64,000 nucleotides of DNA, from NCBI GenBank assembly GCA_964370045.1, contig CAYJGZ010000002.1:62001-126000 (forward strand). The letters are read 5' to 3'. Of the stretch, positions 26,004 through 34,635 are shown piece by piece. The notes below the pieces were generated by a model. It saw only the letters and a program-made list of their open reading frames with translations. It did not search any database and was not told the DNA's origin. This stretch comes from JAAYCI01 sp964370045 (GTDB taxonomy: Bacteria > Bacillota > Clostridia > Oscillospirales > Ruminococcaceae). Each line of letters begins with the position of its first letter. Position 1 is the stretch's first letter. The position numbers and the translations under genes are program-made.

Positions 26004-28022
26004 ATGGATAAACAAAAAGCAAATCCGGCCGAGCAGGTAGTGCAGGACGAGCAGAGTGTGGCAACAAAAAAGTCGCCCGAGGTAAATACCCCCAAAGACG
26101 CAGATGAGGCGAGCGGTAAAAAGCTCAAGGAGCAAAATGCCGAAAAAATAAAAGATAAAAAGTCAAAGCAAAAACAAAAGCAGCCGAAAGAAAAGCAGCA
26201 AAAGGCAAAGAGCGTAAAAAAAGCTAAACAGCGAAAAAATGAAAATGCACAGCAAGAGGCCGAGAGCGTGCCACTTGCACAGGATATAGTATTCCCCGGC
26301 GAAGAGAAAAGCTTCTTTACGCTGATATTTGCTATGGTAGGCAGGTTTTTGTACTCGCTTGGGTTTGCTGCAGAGTATCACACAAGGCAGATACTGCGTA
26401 TTTTATTAACCATCGTGCGCTCGGTTGGGCAGCTTGCAGTATGGCTGTTCACAGGGCTTGTGGATGTTATCACACGGGCGCTTTCGGCTTTTGCAAAGGA
26501 CTTGTATGCGCCGTTCAAACGCATACGCAAAAGGCGTGCCCAGCTACGCAGAGTGCGCATGCGTGCTAAAAGACGTAAAGCGCAGGGAGATATATCCAAG
26601 ACAAGAACATTTTTAGGTCTTAGGGCTAAGACGAGTGTTCAGTTTGTGGCGAACATTGTGGGCATTGCGCTTCCGATTGCGGCGGTGATGGTGCTTGTTT
26701 TTGCGGTGTCAAATATGATGAACATGCAGTATGCGCTGGCGGTGGAGGTGAACGGAAAGCTACTTGGGCACGTGTCCAGCCAGAATGTTGTGGAAAATGC
26801 AAAGGGGCTTTTGAGGGATAGAATTCAGCTTGCACAAAACCAAGAAATATCCGACTGGGAGTTGGAGCCGAGCTACACGCTTGCACGGGTGGACAGCTAC
26901 ACCACCACACACCAGCTGGTAAATGAAATACTGCTGTCCGGCTCGCAGGATGCGGGCGACCTTGTGCAGGCGACAGGGCTGTATATAGACGGTGAGCTGT
27001 ATGCTGTTACCACCGAAGGGGAACGCTTAAGCGAGTACTTGGACGCACGTCTGCGCCCGTATGAGGCGACGGCGGAGGAAAATGCACACGTGAGCTTCTC
27101 GGTGGAGGTGGAGTGCGAGCCGAATGAAAACGATGTATTTTTTGTCTCCAGCGTTGAGTCTTATGATGAGATAGTAGACCGACTTGAGCAGGTGAGCGGT
27201 AGCGACAGGACAGACACGTTAGATGGCGAAGAGACGCTTTTGCAGGTTGCAGAAAAGCACGGCTTGCCGATGGAAACGCTAAAAGCACGCAACCCCGAAT
27301 ATGCGGATGAGGCGGAGGATTTTGCGCCCGAGGCGGGCAGTGTTCTCTTGATAGAGCGTGCAAGGCCGCTTTTGCAGGTGCAGGTGGCATTCCGCACTAT
27401 GGTGATGGAGACAATTCCGTTTGAGCAAATCGAGGAAGAGTCGGACGAGCACCCCATGGGCGCTGTGGTTGTTTCACAGGAGGGTGTGGACGGCGCAAGA
27501 GAGGCGTACTACGACTATGTTTACATAGACGGCGAGATGGAAGAGCGTGTGCTGGTGGAGGAACTTACCACTGTTGTCACAGAGCCTGTGCCTCAGATTA
27601 CACAGATAGGCACGAGGGATTTGTCGCTGGAAATTCCGGAGGGTGGATTCGGCGGCAGCTGGATATTCCCCGTGCCCAGCAGTACCTATTCCAGCAGGGG
27701 CATGAGCGAATATCACCGCGGCTTTGACATAAACGCAACCACAGGCGAGCCGATATTTGCAACTCAAGGTGGCACTGTTGTCACGTCGGGATGGCACTAC
27801 AGCTTTGGAAATCACATTGTTATAGACCACGGAGGCGGAGTTCAATCGCTTTATGCACACTGCAGTGCGCTGTATGTCAGTGTGGGCCAGCAGGTGGGCC
27901 AGGGCCAGCACATTGCGGCAGTTGGCTCTACGGGCAACTCCACAGGCCCGCACCTTCACCTTGAGGTCACGGTGAACGGTGCGCTCGTGGACCCTGTGGG
28001 ATATGTGGGCTATCCGTACTAA
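26004..28022 (+). CDS. Membrane-anchored LysM-G5-M23 endopeptidase-like protein, paralogue
   Basis: A 672-residue paralogue of the preceding protein: similar hydrophobic region (FFTLIFAMVGRFLYSLGFA), basic linker, membrane helix (about residues 215-240), LysM-like segment (ETLLQVAEKHGLPMETLKAR), G5-like domain and M23 domain with YHRGFDI and GPHLHLEV. The N-terminus differs: instead of 15-residue repeats it has about 85 residues dominated by Lys, Gln and Glu. ATG at 26004 is preferred to GTG at 26001, since GGAGGGGG (25991-25998) is too close to the latter. The pair probably forms one transcript; a role in peptidoglycan remodelling is inferred. Confidence 0.85.
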   Translation: MDKQKANPAEQVVQDEQSVATKKSPEVNTPKDADEASGKKLKEQNAEKIKDKKSKQKQKQPKEKQQKAKSVKKAKQRKNENAQQEAESVPLAQDIVFPGEEKSFFTLIFAMVGRFLYSLGFAAEYHTRQILRILLTIVRSVGQLAVWLFTGLVDVITRALSAFAKDLYAPFKRIRKRRAQLRRVRMRAKRRKAQGDISKTRTFLGLRAKTSVQFVANIVGIALPIAAVMVLVFAVSNMMNMQYALAVEVNGKLLGHVSSQNVVENAKGLLRDRIQLAQNQEISDWELEPSYTLARVDSYTTTHQLVNEILLSGSQDAGDLVQATGLYIDGELYAVTTEGERLSEYLDARLRPYEATAEENAHVSFSVEVECEPNENDVFFVSSVESYDEIVDRLEQVSGSDRTDTLDGEETLLQVAEKHGLPMETLKARNPEYADEAEDFAPEAGSVLLIERARPLLQVQVAFRTMVMETIPFEQIEEESDEHPMGAVVVSQEGVDGAREAYYDYVYIDGEMEERVLVEELTTVVTEPVPQITQIGTRDLSLEIPEGGFGGSWIFPVPSSTYSSRGMSEYHRGFDINATTGEPIFATQGGTVVTSGWHYSFGNHIVIDHGGGVQSLYAHCSALYVSVGQQVGQGQHIAAVGSTGNSTGPHLHLEVTVNGALVDPVGYVGYPY

Positions 28023-28072
28023 GCCGAGTTAGGTGAGAGTTGGCGGCGTTGAAGCAAATAAGGGGGCGTAGC

Positions 28073-28501
28073 ATGTATTACGGGTTGGTAATTGTAAATG
28101 GTATGCTATTGGCTATTACCATTGCCCTAAACGGTCTGCTAAGTGACGGATACGGCTCCAACGCATCGCTTGTGTTTATCCATGCGCTGGGGCTTGCAGC
28201 CATAGTGATTGTGATGATTTTCAGGCACGAAAAATTTACGACTCAAAAAAAATTGCCACTGTGGATGTATCTTGCAGGCTTGCCGGGGGTTGTGGGAACA
28301 CTGTTTTATAACCTTACATTTACCTTTGGCGCTATATCCGTTTCAGCGATGATGGCTCTGGCGCTCATCAGCCAGAGCATCACCTCTATTGCGGTGGATA
28401 AGTTTGGGCTGTGTGGCATGAAAAAGCGTAAATTCAACAAGAAGAAGCTGATAGGCCTTGCCATTGCCACGCTTGGGGTGGTGGTGATGTTTGTGGTATA
28501 G
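28073..28501 (+). CDS. YdcZ/DUF606-type membrane protein, first of a pair
   Basis: A 142-residue protein of five hydrophobic segments, of the DUF606 (YdcZ) branch of the drug/metabolite transporter superfamily. It ends in a hydrophobic stretch LIGLAIATLGVVVMFVV after a Lys-rich loop. AGGGGG (28061-28066) precedes the ATG at 28073; a TTG at 28040 would make a longer frame but lacks a ribosome binding site. A homologous gene follows after 73 bases. Small paired DMT proteins often act as heterodimers; substrate is unknown. Confidence 0.75.
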   Translation: MYYGLVIVNGMLLAITIALNGLLSDGYGSNASLVFIHALGLAAIVIVMIFRHEKFTTQKKLPLWMYLAGLPGVVGTLFYNLTFTFGAISVSAMMALALISQSITSIAVDKFGLCGMKKRKFNKKKLIGLAIATLGVVVMFVV

Positions 28502-28574
28502 AGGGCATCGCTGAAACAGTAGGCGAAATCAGGCGGCACTGTGTCTTGTAAATTGAGAGGGTGGGGGAGTACGT

Positions 28575-29042
28575 ATGTTTTTGGCCATCTTTTTTTCCAT
28601 ATGTGCAGGTGTGTGTGCGGTGTTTGTGCGCACACTGTCTGCCCGCCTTGCCATTGCGACAAATGTGTTGTACAGTACGTTCATCTGCTATCTTTTAGGG
28701 CTTGTATTAAGCGTAATTATGACGGTGGCAAGCGGCGAAGCACCGGGGATATGGCAAAATGATATCCTGCCTTTGTGGGTGTACGGTGGCGGAGCGCTAA
28801 GCGTGGTAGTAATGGCGCTTGCAAGCATAGGGCTGAAGAACATCCCCTCACTCTACTATACAATGCTCATTTTTGTCTCCCAGTCCATTGGGGGTATCAT
28901 TATAGATACGCTTATAGATGGCGTCATATCGTGGGGCATTCTCATAGGTGCGATGCTGGTGGGTGTAGGCTTTATGTTCAACCTATGGGTGGACCATGAG
29001 CAAAGTGAAAAGGAAAAGGCGGCCGAGAAAAGCGGCGCTTAA
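28575..29042 (+). CDS. YdcZ/DUF606-type membrane protein, second of a pair
   Basis: A 155-residue five-helix membrane protein similar in layout to the preceding gene, with a charged C-terminal tail (EQSEKEKAAEKSGA). GTGGGGGAG (28561-28569) lies just before the ATG. The pair suggests a two-subunit transporter; there is no regulator or enzyme nearby to hint at substrate. An R1 repeat remnant follows directly. Confidence 0.75.
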   Translation: MFLAIFFSICAGVCAVFVRTLSARLAIATNVLYSTFICYLLGLVLSVIMTVASGEAPGIWQNDILPLWVYGGGALSVVVMALASIGLKNIPSLYYTMLIFVSQSIGGIIIDTLIDGVISWGILIGAMLVGVGFMFNLWVDHEQSEKEKAAEKSGA

Positions 29043-29054
29043 AAAAAATGAGGA

Positions 29055-29138
29055 GTGGACAGGGAGCGCTGGTTTAGAGATAAAATTAGCAATGCGGTAG
29101 GATATGCCAAAAACCAAATCACCGCTTTTAGCCACACC
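29055..29138 (+). repeat. R1 dispersed repeat, degenerate copy
   Basis: 84 bases: GTGGACA (29055-29061), GGTTTAGAG, a collapsed stem (GGTAGGATATGCC), AAAAACCAAATCACCGC and an eroded right end GCCACACC. The GC-rich centre is lost. Confidence 0.6.
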
Positions 29139-29164
29139 TAAAAATTGAGATTATCATTGCACAC

Positions 29165-29212
29165 AAAAAAGCCTGCCGAAAAACCACTTTTGGGTTTAAC
29201 GGCAGGCTTTTT
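29165..29212 (-). terminator. Terminator of binding-protein gene 1
   Basis: AAAAAAGCCTGCCG (29165-29178) pairs with CGGCAGGCTTTTT (29200-29212); on the minus strand it ends in a T-run. A near copy lies at 31056-31104. Confidence 0.85.
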
Positions 29213-29289
29213 AAGTTACATCTGTTTTGCCTGAAACGTAGCTTATGAATAGCGTGTTCCGCTAAACAGAAGCTATGTGCTGTGAAAAA

Positions 29290-30687
29290 TTACTCGGTGA
29301 TATATCCTACAACCTTCAGCTCTTCGGTAATTTCTTCGACGGCACTGTCAAGTGCTTCTTGGATACCAACCTGTCCGGCCAAAGCCTGACCCAGCCAGTA
29401 GCTTACCATTTCGTTTACAACGCCGGCTGCGGGGGTAAGGGGCATTGTTAGCACGCCGTTGGCGATGGTGTCAGCAGCAGACTGGTAGTAGGGGTACATC
29501 TCGATGACCTCGGGGTCATTCAGGACGGACTGACGGATAGAGATGGAAAGGGGAGCGGCCTCAAGGGCTGTTTCATAACGAAGGCTCTCCATTGCAACCA
29601 CGAAAGGAATTTCGGGGCTGATGTCGATGTTTTTGGGGATAACCCACATGTCAATAGCGAGAAGGGTATGAGGTATGTCGACACCTTCCATTACGAGTGC
29701 GGGAGCGGTTGCCCACTGGCCCACTGTCTGGGAAACTTCCTCATCTTCCAAAGAAGCAAGACGGGTTGCGAAAAGGTTACTTGTTGCAGCAGCGCCCTGC
29801 TGTAGACCAACAGTGATTGTGTCGATGTTGTCGGTCAGGATGGAGTCGGGCATGTACTCCATAAGCTTCATCAGGAACTCAACAGCGGCAACACCCTCAG
29901 GGCCGTTAAAGATGGGGTAGTTGTTTTCGTCGAAGAACTCGCCGCCATGGCTCTGCAGAGCTGTGAGGAACTCAGACCACAGAATGTCGGGAGCTGCCAT
30001 GGAAACAATAGCGGGGTAATCGATTACGCCGGCTGCCTCTATTGTATCCAGCGCTGTGAACCACTCATCCAATGTGGTGGGAACTTCGATGGAAAGGTCC
30101 TCGAAAATGTCGGTGCGGTAGGTGAACATGGGCAGGTTCTGCTGGTAGGGAATGCAGTAGATGCCGCCGTCGTAGGGAGAGGTAACAACATCCAAAACAG
30201 CATCATAAATGTCTGCGGTGTCATATTCCTCTGCATACTTTTCAATGTACTCGTCTACCGGAGCAAGCCAGCCATCATACAGCTGACGAGGATAGTATTC
30301 GTTGTAGGAGTAGATGAGGTGGTAGTTGGACTTAGCACCGCTGAGAGCCAGCTGGGACTGCTCAAGGTACACGCCAAAGTCGGCGACGTTTGCCTCAACA
30401 TTGATGTTCTCAAGGTTCTCAGCTGCGTCAATCATAGCATTTACGAAGAACTCGTTTGCGGGAGTAAGGAATGTAAGAACCGCAACGGTGGTCTCTTCCT
30501 CGGGAACGATGATGCCGGATGCCTCGCCGCCGGACGCCATAGAGCTGTCGCCACCGGCCATGGAGCTTGTGCCTGTGCTTGCGGGGGCGGTGCTTGCGGG
30601 CGCTGTGCTGGAGCTGTCGCCGCCACATGCCGCAAGTAGACCTGCAAGGAACACGGTGGACATTGTAAGAGCAAGTACTTTTTTCAT
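29290..30687 (-). CDS. ABC transporter solute-binding lipoprotein (copy 1)
   Basis: A 465-residue family-1-type binding protein. The signal peptide ends in the lipobox LLAAC (Cys about residue 21), followed by a Ser/Thr/Ala-Pro linker and a two-lobed domain. GGAGG is placed just before ATG 30687; a frame from 30738 is longer but unsupported. From GGEASGI onward it differs from copy 2 (35885-37276) at only two residues (K/E and V/A), although the two genes lie 6.6 kb apart. It has its own sigma-A promoter (30832-30860) and terminator, so it can be expressed apart from the permeases. The ligand is unknown; the class suggests a sugar, but context (dipeptidase homologues) suggests a peptide-like or amino-sugar ligand. 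Confidence 0.85.
   Translation of the reverse strand: MKKVLALTMSTVFLAGLLAACGGDSSSTAPASTAPASTGTSSMAGGDSSMASGGEASGIIVPEEETTVAVLTFLTPANEFFVNAMIDAAENLENINVEANVADFGVYLEQSQLALSGAKSNYHLIYSYNEYYPRQLYDGWLAPVDEYIEKYAEEYDTADIYDAVLDVVTSPYDGGIYCIPYQQNLPMFTYRTDIFEDLSIEVPTTLDEWFTALDTIEAAGVIDYPAIVSMAAPDILWSEFLTALQSHGGEFFDENNYPIFNGPEGVAAVEFLMKLMEYMPDSILTDNIDTITVGLQQGAAATSNLFATRLASLEDEEVSQTVGQWATAPALVMEGVDIPHTLLAIDMWVIPKNIDISPEIPFVVAMESLRYETALEAAPLSISIRQSVLNDPEVIEMYPYYQSAADTIANGVLTMPLTPAAGVVNEMVSYWLGQALAGQVGIQEALDSAVEEITEELKVVGYITE
29672..30465 (-). repeat. 794-base identical direct repeat, member A
   Basis: Compared line by line, this stretch is identical to 36267-37060 with a constant offset of 6595. Differences resume on both sides (about 17 in the 380 bases to the left). 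Confidence 0.9.
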
Positions 30688-30831
30688 TCTTGATGCCTCC
30701 TTCAAATTATGTGAACTGTAAATCAGTTTGTACCGCAAGTAAATAAACCCAATAAAAAATACAGGGAAAAGAGTGGTTTGTGATTATGCACAAAATTTAC
30801 AAAGAATGAAATACAATTTAGTTTCAATCGA

Positions 30832-30860
30832 AGTATACAAAATTTTTTAAGCAATGTCAA
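30832..30860 (-). promoter_or_regulatory. Sigma-A promoter of binding-protein gene 1
   Basis: On the minus strand TTGACA (30855-30860), 17 bases, TATACT (30832-30837). One of the strongest promoter matches in the window. It leaves a leader of about 140 bases. The rest of the interval 30861-31055 shows nothing else. Confidence 0.8.
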
Positions 30861-31055
30861 TGAAAAGGGTGAATAAGTAGTAATTCTGTAATAGTTTATG
30901 ATGAAATTATCAAACATGACATATATACACCCATAACTCCACAAAAAACCCACCAAACATGCGCAAAAGTTGCTGATATTTTGTGTGTTTCAGCACCACA
31001 CCACATAGTGGAAAGAAGTAACTGTAAAATGGTGCTGCAACCCATATAACAAAAC

Positions 31056-31104
31056 AAAAAAAGCCTGCCGAAAAACCATTTTTTGGTTTGACGGCAGGCT
31101 TTTT
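31056..31104 (-). terminator. Terminator after the dipeptidase-like pair
   Basis: AAAGCCTGCCG...CGGCAGGCTTT stem with a T-run on the minus strand. It and about 25 following bases resemble 29165-29235, which suggests that the 3' flank was duplicated with a gene. Confidence 0.85.
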
Positions 31105-31171
31105 AAGTTATATCCGTTTTGTCCGAAATACACCGGTGGTAGCGTGTAATGACACTATCTAAGTATAACAC

Positions 31172-32311
31172 TTAGCCCAGCGCCTTCTTGTACACACGCA
31201 GTAGGTTTTCGCCCATGATGCCGGCTATGTCGCTTTCGCTGTAGCCGTGCTTTTGCATCAATGTGGGAAGTGCGGCAAACTCCTCACGTGCGGCACCTTT
31301 CACAAAGTCATCCTCACGGATGCCGTGCCAAATGCCGTCCACCCAGCCGGGGTACTTTTCGCTCTGCACGGGTGTTTTGTAGTCTCTTCCCGGGCTTGCG
31401 TCGGGGCTTAGCACAGACCAGCCCTTTATGCGGCTGCGCTCTGTGGGGGTTTGGATGGGGGAGTAGTCGGGCGCGAGCGCAATGTGCTCAGCACCGCACA
31501 TGCCTGCGATATGGTCGATGTGGCGGAACAAGTCCTCGGTGGTGGGCGCGTCCTTGTCGCCGCAAATCATGGAGCTTCTGAACGAGATGCCTATCACGCC
31601 GCCACGCTGTGCAATAGCCTTAATGCGTTCGTCGCTGATGTTACGGGGGTGGTCGTACACTGCCTTTGCGGCTGTGTGAGAGTCTATTACAATACGGCTT
31701 GTGTTTTGCATAAGGTCATCAAAGCCGTAGCTGTTCAGCTGTGCTGTGTCCAGCAGCATACCAAGGCGGTCGCACTCCTTTATCACGTTGATGCCGTAGT
31801 TTGTCAGGCGGCCACGGGTACGCTCCTGCGCCATGCCGTCACCCAAACGGTTGCGGCCGTTGCCGGTGAGCTGTACACTGCGAAGGCCTGCCCTGTAAAG
31901 GCTGCGCAGGCTGGAAAGCAGCTGAACATTCTCCTTGCCCTGAAGCGCTTTACAGCCGGACAGTGTTGCGATAACTGCAATCTTGCCCTCTTTTTGTGCG
32001 GTGTCAATGTCTGCGGCGGTGCGGCAGAGCATAAAGGAGCTACTGCCGTGCTCAAGGTCTGTCAAAAGGCAGTCCAGCTTTTTGTGCGCATCCCAAAACA
32101 GGTAGCGGTCGGTGGCGCTGTACATAACCATAGCGGTGTGCTCGCCACCCACAGCCATGTTCACCATGCTCACGCCCTGCTGTTTCAAAATGGGCGCATA
32201 GTAGCTGTCAAAGGCGGAATAGCTGCCGCTTAGTACTTCATCCTCGTGCAAAAGGAACTGATATACATAATCTTCCATCATGGGCTGGTACGCATCTGCA
32301 AAATAACTCAT
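31172..32311 (-). CDS. M19 dipeptidase homologue lacking most metal ligands
   Basis: A 379-residue relative of membrane (renal) dipeptidase. Aligned by eye to its neighbour and to human DPEP1, four of five zinc-ligand positions are changed: the N-terminal H-x-D is Y15 and Y17, the bridging Glu is S118 (in ATLSGCKAL), and the first distal His is Q191 (LLDTAQLNS). Only H212 (IDSHTAA) remains. The barrel scaffold is otherwise kept, including HIDHIAGMCGAEHIALAPDY and the ENLLRVYKKALG ending. There is no signal peptide, so it should be cytoplasmic. AAAGGGGG precedes the ATG. Probably a pseudoenzyme or a changed activity; it starts 18 bases after its paralogue. Confidence 0.75.
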   Translation of the reverse strand: MSYFADAYQPMMEDYVYQFLLHEDEVLSGSYSAFDSYYAPILKQQGVSMVNMAVGGEHTAMVMYSATDRYLFWDAHKKLDCLLTDLEHGSSSFMLCRTAADIDTAQKEGKIAVIATLSGCKALQGKENVQLLSSLRSLYRAGLRSVQLTGNGRNRLGDGMAQERTRGRLTNYGINVIKECDRLGMLLDTAQLNSYGFDDLMQNTSRIVIDSHTAAKAVYDHPRNISDERIKAIAQRGGVIGISFRSSMICGDKDAPTTEDLFRHIDHIAGMCGAEHIALAPDYSPIQTPTERSRIKGWSVLSPDASPGRDYKTPVQSEKYPGWVDGIWHGIREDDFVKGAAREEFAALPTLMQKHGYSESDIAGIMGENLLRVYKKALG

Positions 32312-32329
32312 TATAAGTGTCCCCCTTTC

Positions 32330-33460
32330 TTAACCGATAACGGCTTTGAACAGCCGTAATGCGTTTTTGCCAAGAATGCCCGCTATTTGCTCGTCAGAGT
32401 AGCCACGGCGCACAAGATAGTCTGCGATAACATAAGACTCTTCCACCTTGTTGGGGTCGTCCAGCATGTGGTCGCCCTTGGGTATGCCCGTGGGGAAGCC
32501 TTCTATAGAGCCGGGGAAGGGCGCCATTGCACGGTGTACGTTGTGCACAAGGTCAAAGTTGTCAAAGTCAAGGCCGATGCACACGTGCTCGGGGCCGACA
32601 AGCTCTGCAATGTGGTCGATGTGGTCCACCACGTGGTCAAAGGTGACAAGCTCGGCCGTCTCTTGGCTGTTTGGCAAGATTTCCGTCTTAACCATTTCCA
32701 TGCCGATGAGGCCGCCGTTTTTGCCGATGGCCTTTATGCGCTCGTCGCTCAGGTTTGCAATGGAGGGGCAGCAGTGCTGAACGCCCACATGGCTTACAAG
32801 TACAGGAGCGGTGCTCACTTCCATAACATCAAAGAAGGTGTTGTCGGTCATGTGGGGAAGGTCGATGATGATACCAAGGCGGTTCATCTCCTCCACATGC
32901 TTTACACCAAAGGTGGTAAGCCCGGCGTTTGCACGGATGTCGCCCACGCCGTCGCCAAACACTGTGCGTGCGCCGCCGCAGATGCAGTTCATGCGCAGGC
33001 CCAGCTCATAAAATGTGCGTAGCATCACAAGGCTTTCCTCGGTGTAGCGGCCCGCAAACGCACGAGAGCCCTCACACGACAGCATAATGCCTATTTTGCC
33101 CTCTGCTTTTGCGTCCATAAAGTCCTGTGTGGTGGTACAAATCTTAAAGCTTGCACCCTCTCTTTCCTCCTGGCGCAACATGTCTATCTGTTCAAAAGCG
33201 CCAAACTCCAACCAGTCTGTTAAGTTGCAGGTGTTAGGGGAGTTTGCGCCTACTGTTGTAGCGATGGCATCAATATTGCCTGCCCTTAGGATGGGAAGAT
33301 AGTGTGTGTCGAAGATGTTTTTTTCGCCAAGCGCATGGCGAATAGCAAACTCGAACATCATGTGGTCGTGTACATTAACGAAAAAGCCTTTGTTCAGTTC
33401 TTTTGCACGCTCGCTTATTTCGTCCGGACGGAGCCTTTTGAGCGGATAAGATTTTGTCAT
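32330..33460 (-). CDS. M19 family dipeptidase
   Basis: A 376-residue member of the renal/membrane dipeptidase family (amidohydrolase barrel). Metal-ligand positions seen: H31 and H33 in VNVHDHMMF (the usual second residue is Asp), bridging E130 (LSCEGS), H203 (DLPHMTD) and H224 (VSHVG), the two His being 21 apart as in DPEP1. HIDHIAELVGPEHVCIGLDFD matches the conserved C-terminal signature. GGGAGG lies 5 bases before ATG 33460. No signal peptide: a cytoplasmic enzyme. Family members cleave dipeptides, often with a D-residue; here it probably acts on an imported compound. Confidence 0.82.
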   Translation of the reverse strand: MTKSYPLKRLRPDEISERAKELNKGFFVNVHDHMMFEFAIRHALGEKNIFDTHYLPILRAGNIDAIATTVGANSPNTCNLTDWLEFGAFEQIDMLRQEEREGASFKICTTTQDFMDAKAEGKIGIMLSCEGSRAFAGRYTEESLVMLRTFYELGLRMNCICGGARTVFGDGVGDIRANAGLTTFGVKHVEEMNRLGIIIDLPHMTDNTFFDVMEVSTAPVLVSHVGVQHCCPSIANLSDERIKAIGKNGGLIGMEMVKTEILPNSQETAELVTFDHVVDHIDHIAELVGPEHVCIGLDFDNFDLVHNVHRAMAPFPGSIEGFPTGIPKGDHMLDDPNKVEESYVIADYLVRRGYSDEQIAGILGKNALRLFKAVIG

Positions 33461-33558
33461 AGTTTCCTCCCTGCCGATACACGGCAATAATATAAATACA
33501 TATCTGCATTTTTGGCAAGAAAATCACCAAAAAGATTGCAACAAGTATAAAAAATGGA

Positions 33559-33665
33559 GTGTGGACAAAAGCGCAGCTTTTTTGTTATAGCTCCCCGCCT
33601 GCGGCGAGGAATATAATGCTTTCTTATTTTGCTTAACGTGCTATAAATCGCTTCTGTGTGCCCAC
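33559..33665 (-). repeat. R1 dispersed repeat, full copy
   Basis: 107 bases bounded by GTGTGGACA and TGTGTGCCCAC, with the stem ATAGCTCCCCGCC/GGCGAGGAATAT and the arm GCTTAACGTGCTATAAATCG. Minus orientation. It lies between the permease and dipeptidase genes of the minus-strand cluster. Confidence 0.7.
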
Positions 33666-33738
33666 TTGCAAAAAAAAGCTTTATCACGAGCTTTTTGTGA
33701 GGTAATACACTCTTGTGACAAAAGCGGTATTGCCCCAC

Positions 33739-33767
33739 AAAAAGCCCGCGCAAAGAGCGCGGACTTT
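33739..33767 (-). terminator. Terminator after the permease pair
   Basis: AAAAAGCCCGCGC pairs with GCGCGGACTTT; the minus-strand product ends GGGCTTTTT. It separates the permease transcript from the dipeptidase genes. No promoter is obvious in 33461-33558. Confidence 0.75.
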
Positions 33768-33797
33768 GATATGCTCCAACACTAAGTGGAAAATATC

Positions 33798-34622
33798 CTA
33801 TTCTTTTACAGCGCCTGCGGTGTAGCCCTGGATGAGATACCTTTGCAGAATCAACACGATGATAACAATAGGAAGTGCGATGGAGATACAGCCTGCGGCC
33901 GACATAGACCAGTAGCGAACATCCTCTGCGCTAAACTGTGCAATAGCCACAGGTAGCGTCACGGCGTTTACGGAAGTCAATGCCGAGGGGATGAGGTACT
34001 CGTTGTAGGCGAGCAGCAGGGTGAAGATACCCGCTGTGATGATACCGGGGCGCATGATGGGCACAACAACCTTGCGGAAAGCTTGGAAGCGTGTACATCC
34101 GTCCACCATGGCGGCACCCTCGATGCTGGTGGGTATACTTAGGAAGTAGCTGCGCAACAGCCAGATGGTAAACGGCTGGTTGATGGAAACCATGATAAGA
34201 ATAAGCAGTGTGCGTGTGTCGAACATACCCAGCATGTTTGCAACCGTGTAAAAAGGAATGGTGAAAACAAGACGGGGGAAGCTACGAAGCACCAGCGAAT
34301 ACATAAGAACAAAAAAGCTTGTCTTGCTCTTGAAACGAGCCAGTCCGTAGCCCGCCAAAAGACCTACCGAGAGCGAGATGCCAATGCTGAAGAAACAAAC
34401 AACAACCGTGTTGAACAGATAACGGAAGAAGTTTCTTTCCAGCCACAGCTCTGCATATGAGTCCAAGGTAGGCTCAAAGAAGAACACCGGAGGTGTTGCA
34501 AATGCATCAACGGGCAGCTTAAAGGATGTGAAGAATATCCAAATAAAGGGAAGCACGCTCATGAGTGCAACAATTCCGATAAAAATATTCAAAAGTACAT
34601 TGACCGGTTTACTTGCTTTCAT
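33798..34622 (-). CDS. Sugar-type ABC permease, MalG-like
   Basis: A 274-residue inner-membrane permease with six hydrophobic segments and the EAA-type coupling loop EGAAMVDGCTRFQAFRKVVV followed by PIMRPGI, which contacts the ATPase. It ends in RYLIQGYTAGAVKE, the typical CUT1 MalG tail. AGGAGGGG precedes the ATG, 13 bases after the partner permease. No ATPase gene is present in the cluster; CUT1 systems of Firmicutes commonly borrow a shared MsmK/UgpC-type ATPase. Confidence 0.9.
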   Translation of the reverse strand: MKASKPVNVLLNIFIGIVALMSVLPFIWIFFTSFKLPVDAFATPPVFFFEPTLDSYAELWLERNFFRYLFNTVVVCFFSIGISLSVGLLAGYGLARFKSKTSFFVLMYSLVLRSFPRLVFTIPFYTVANMLGMFDTRTLLILIMVSINQPFTIWLLRSYFLSIPTSIEGAAMVDGCTRFQAFRKVVVPIMRPGIITAGIFTLLLAYNEYLIPSALTSVNAVTLPVAIAQFSAEDVRYWSMSAAGCISIALPIVIIVLILQRYLIQGYTAGAVKE

Positions 34623-34635
34623 TTTTCACCCCTCC

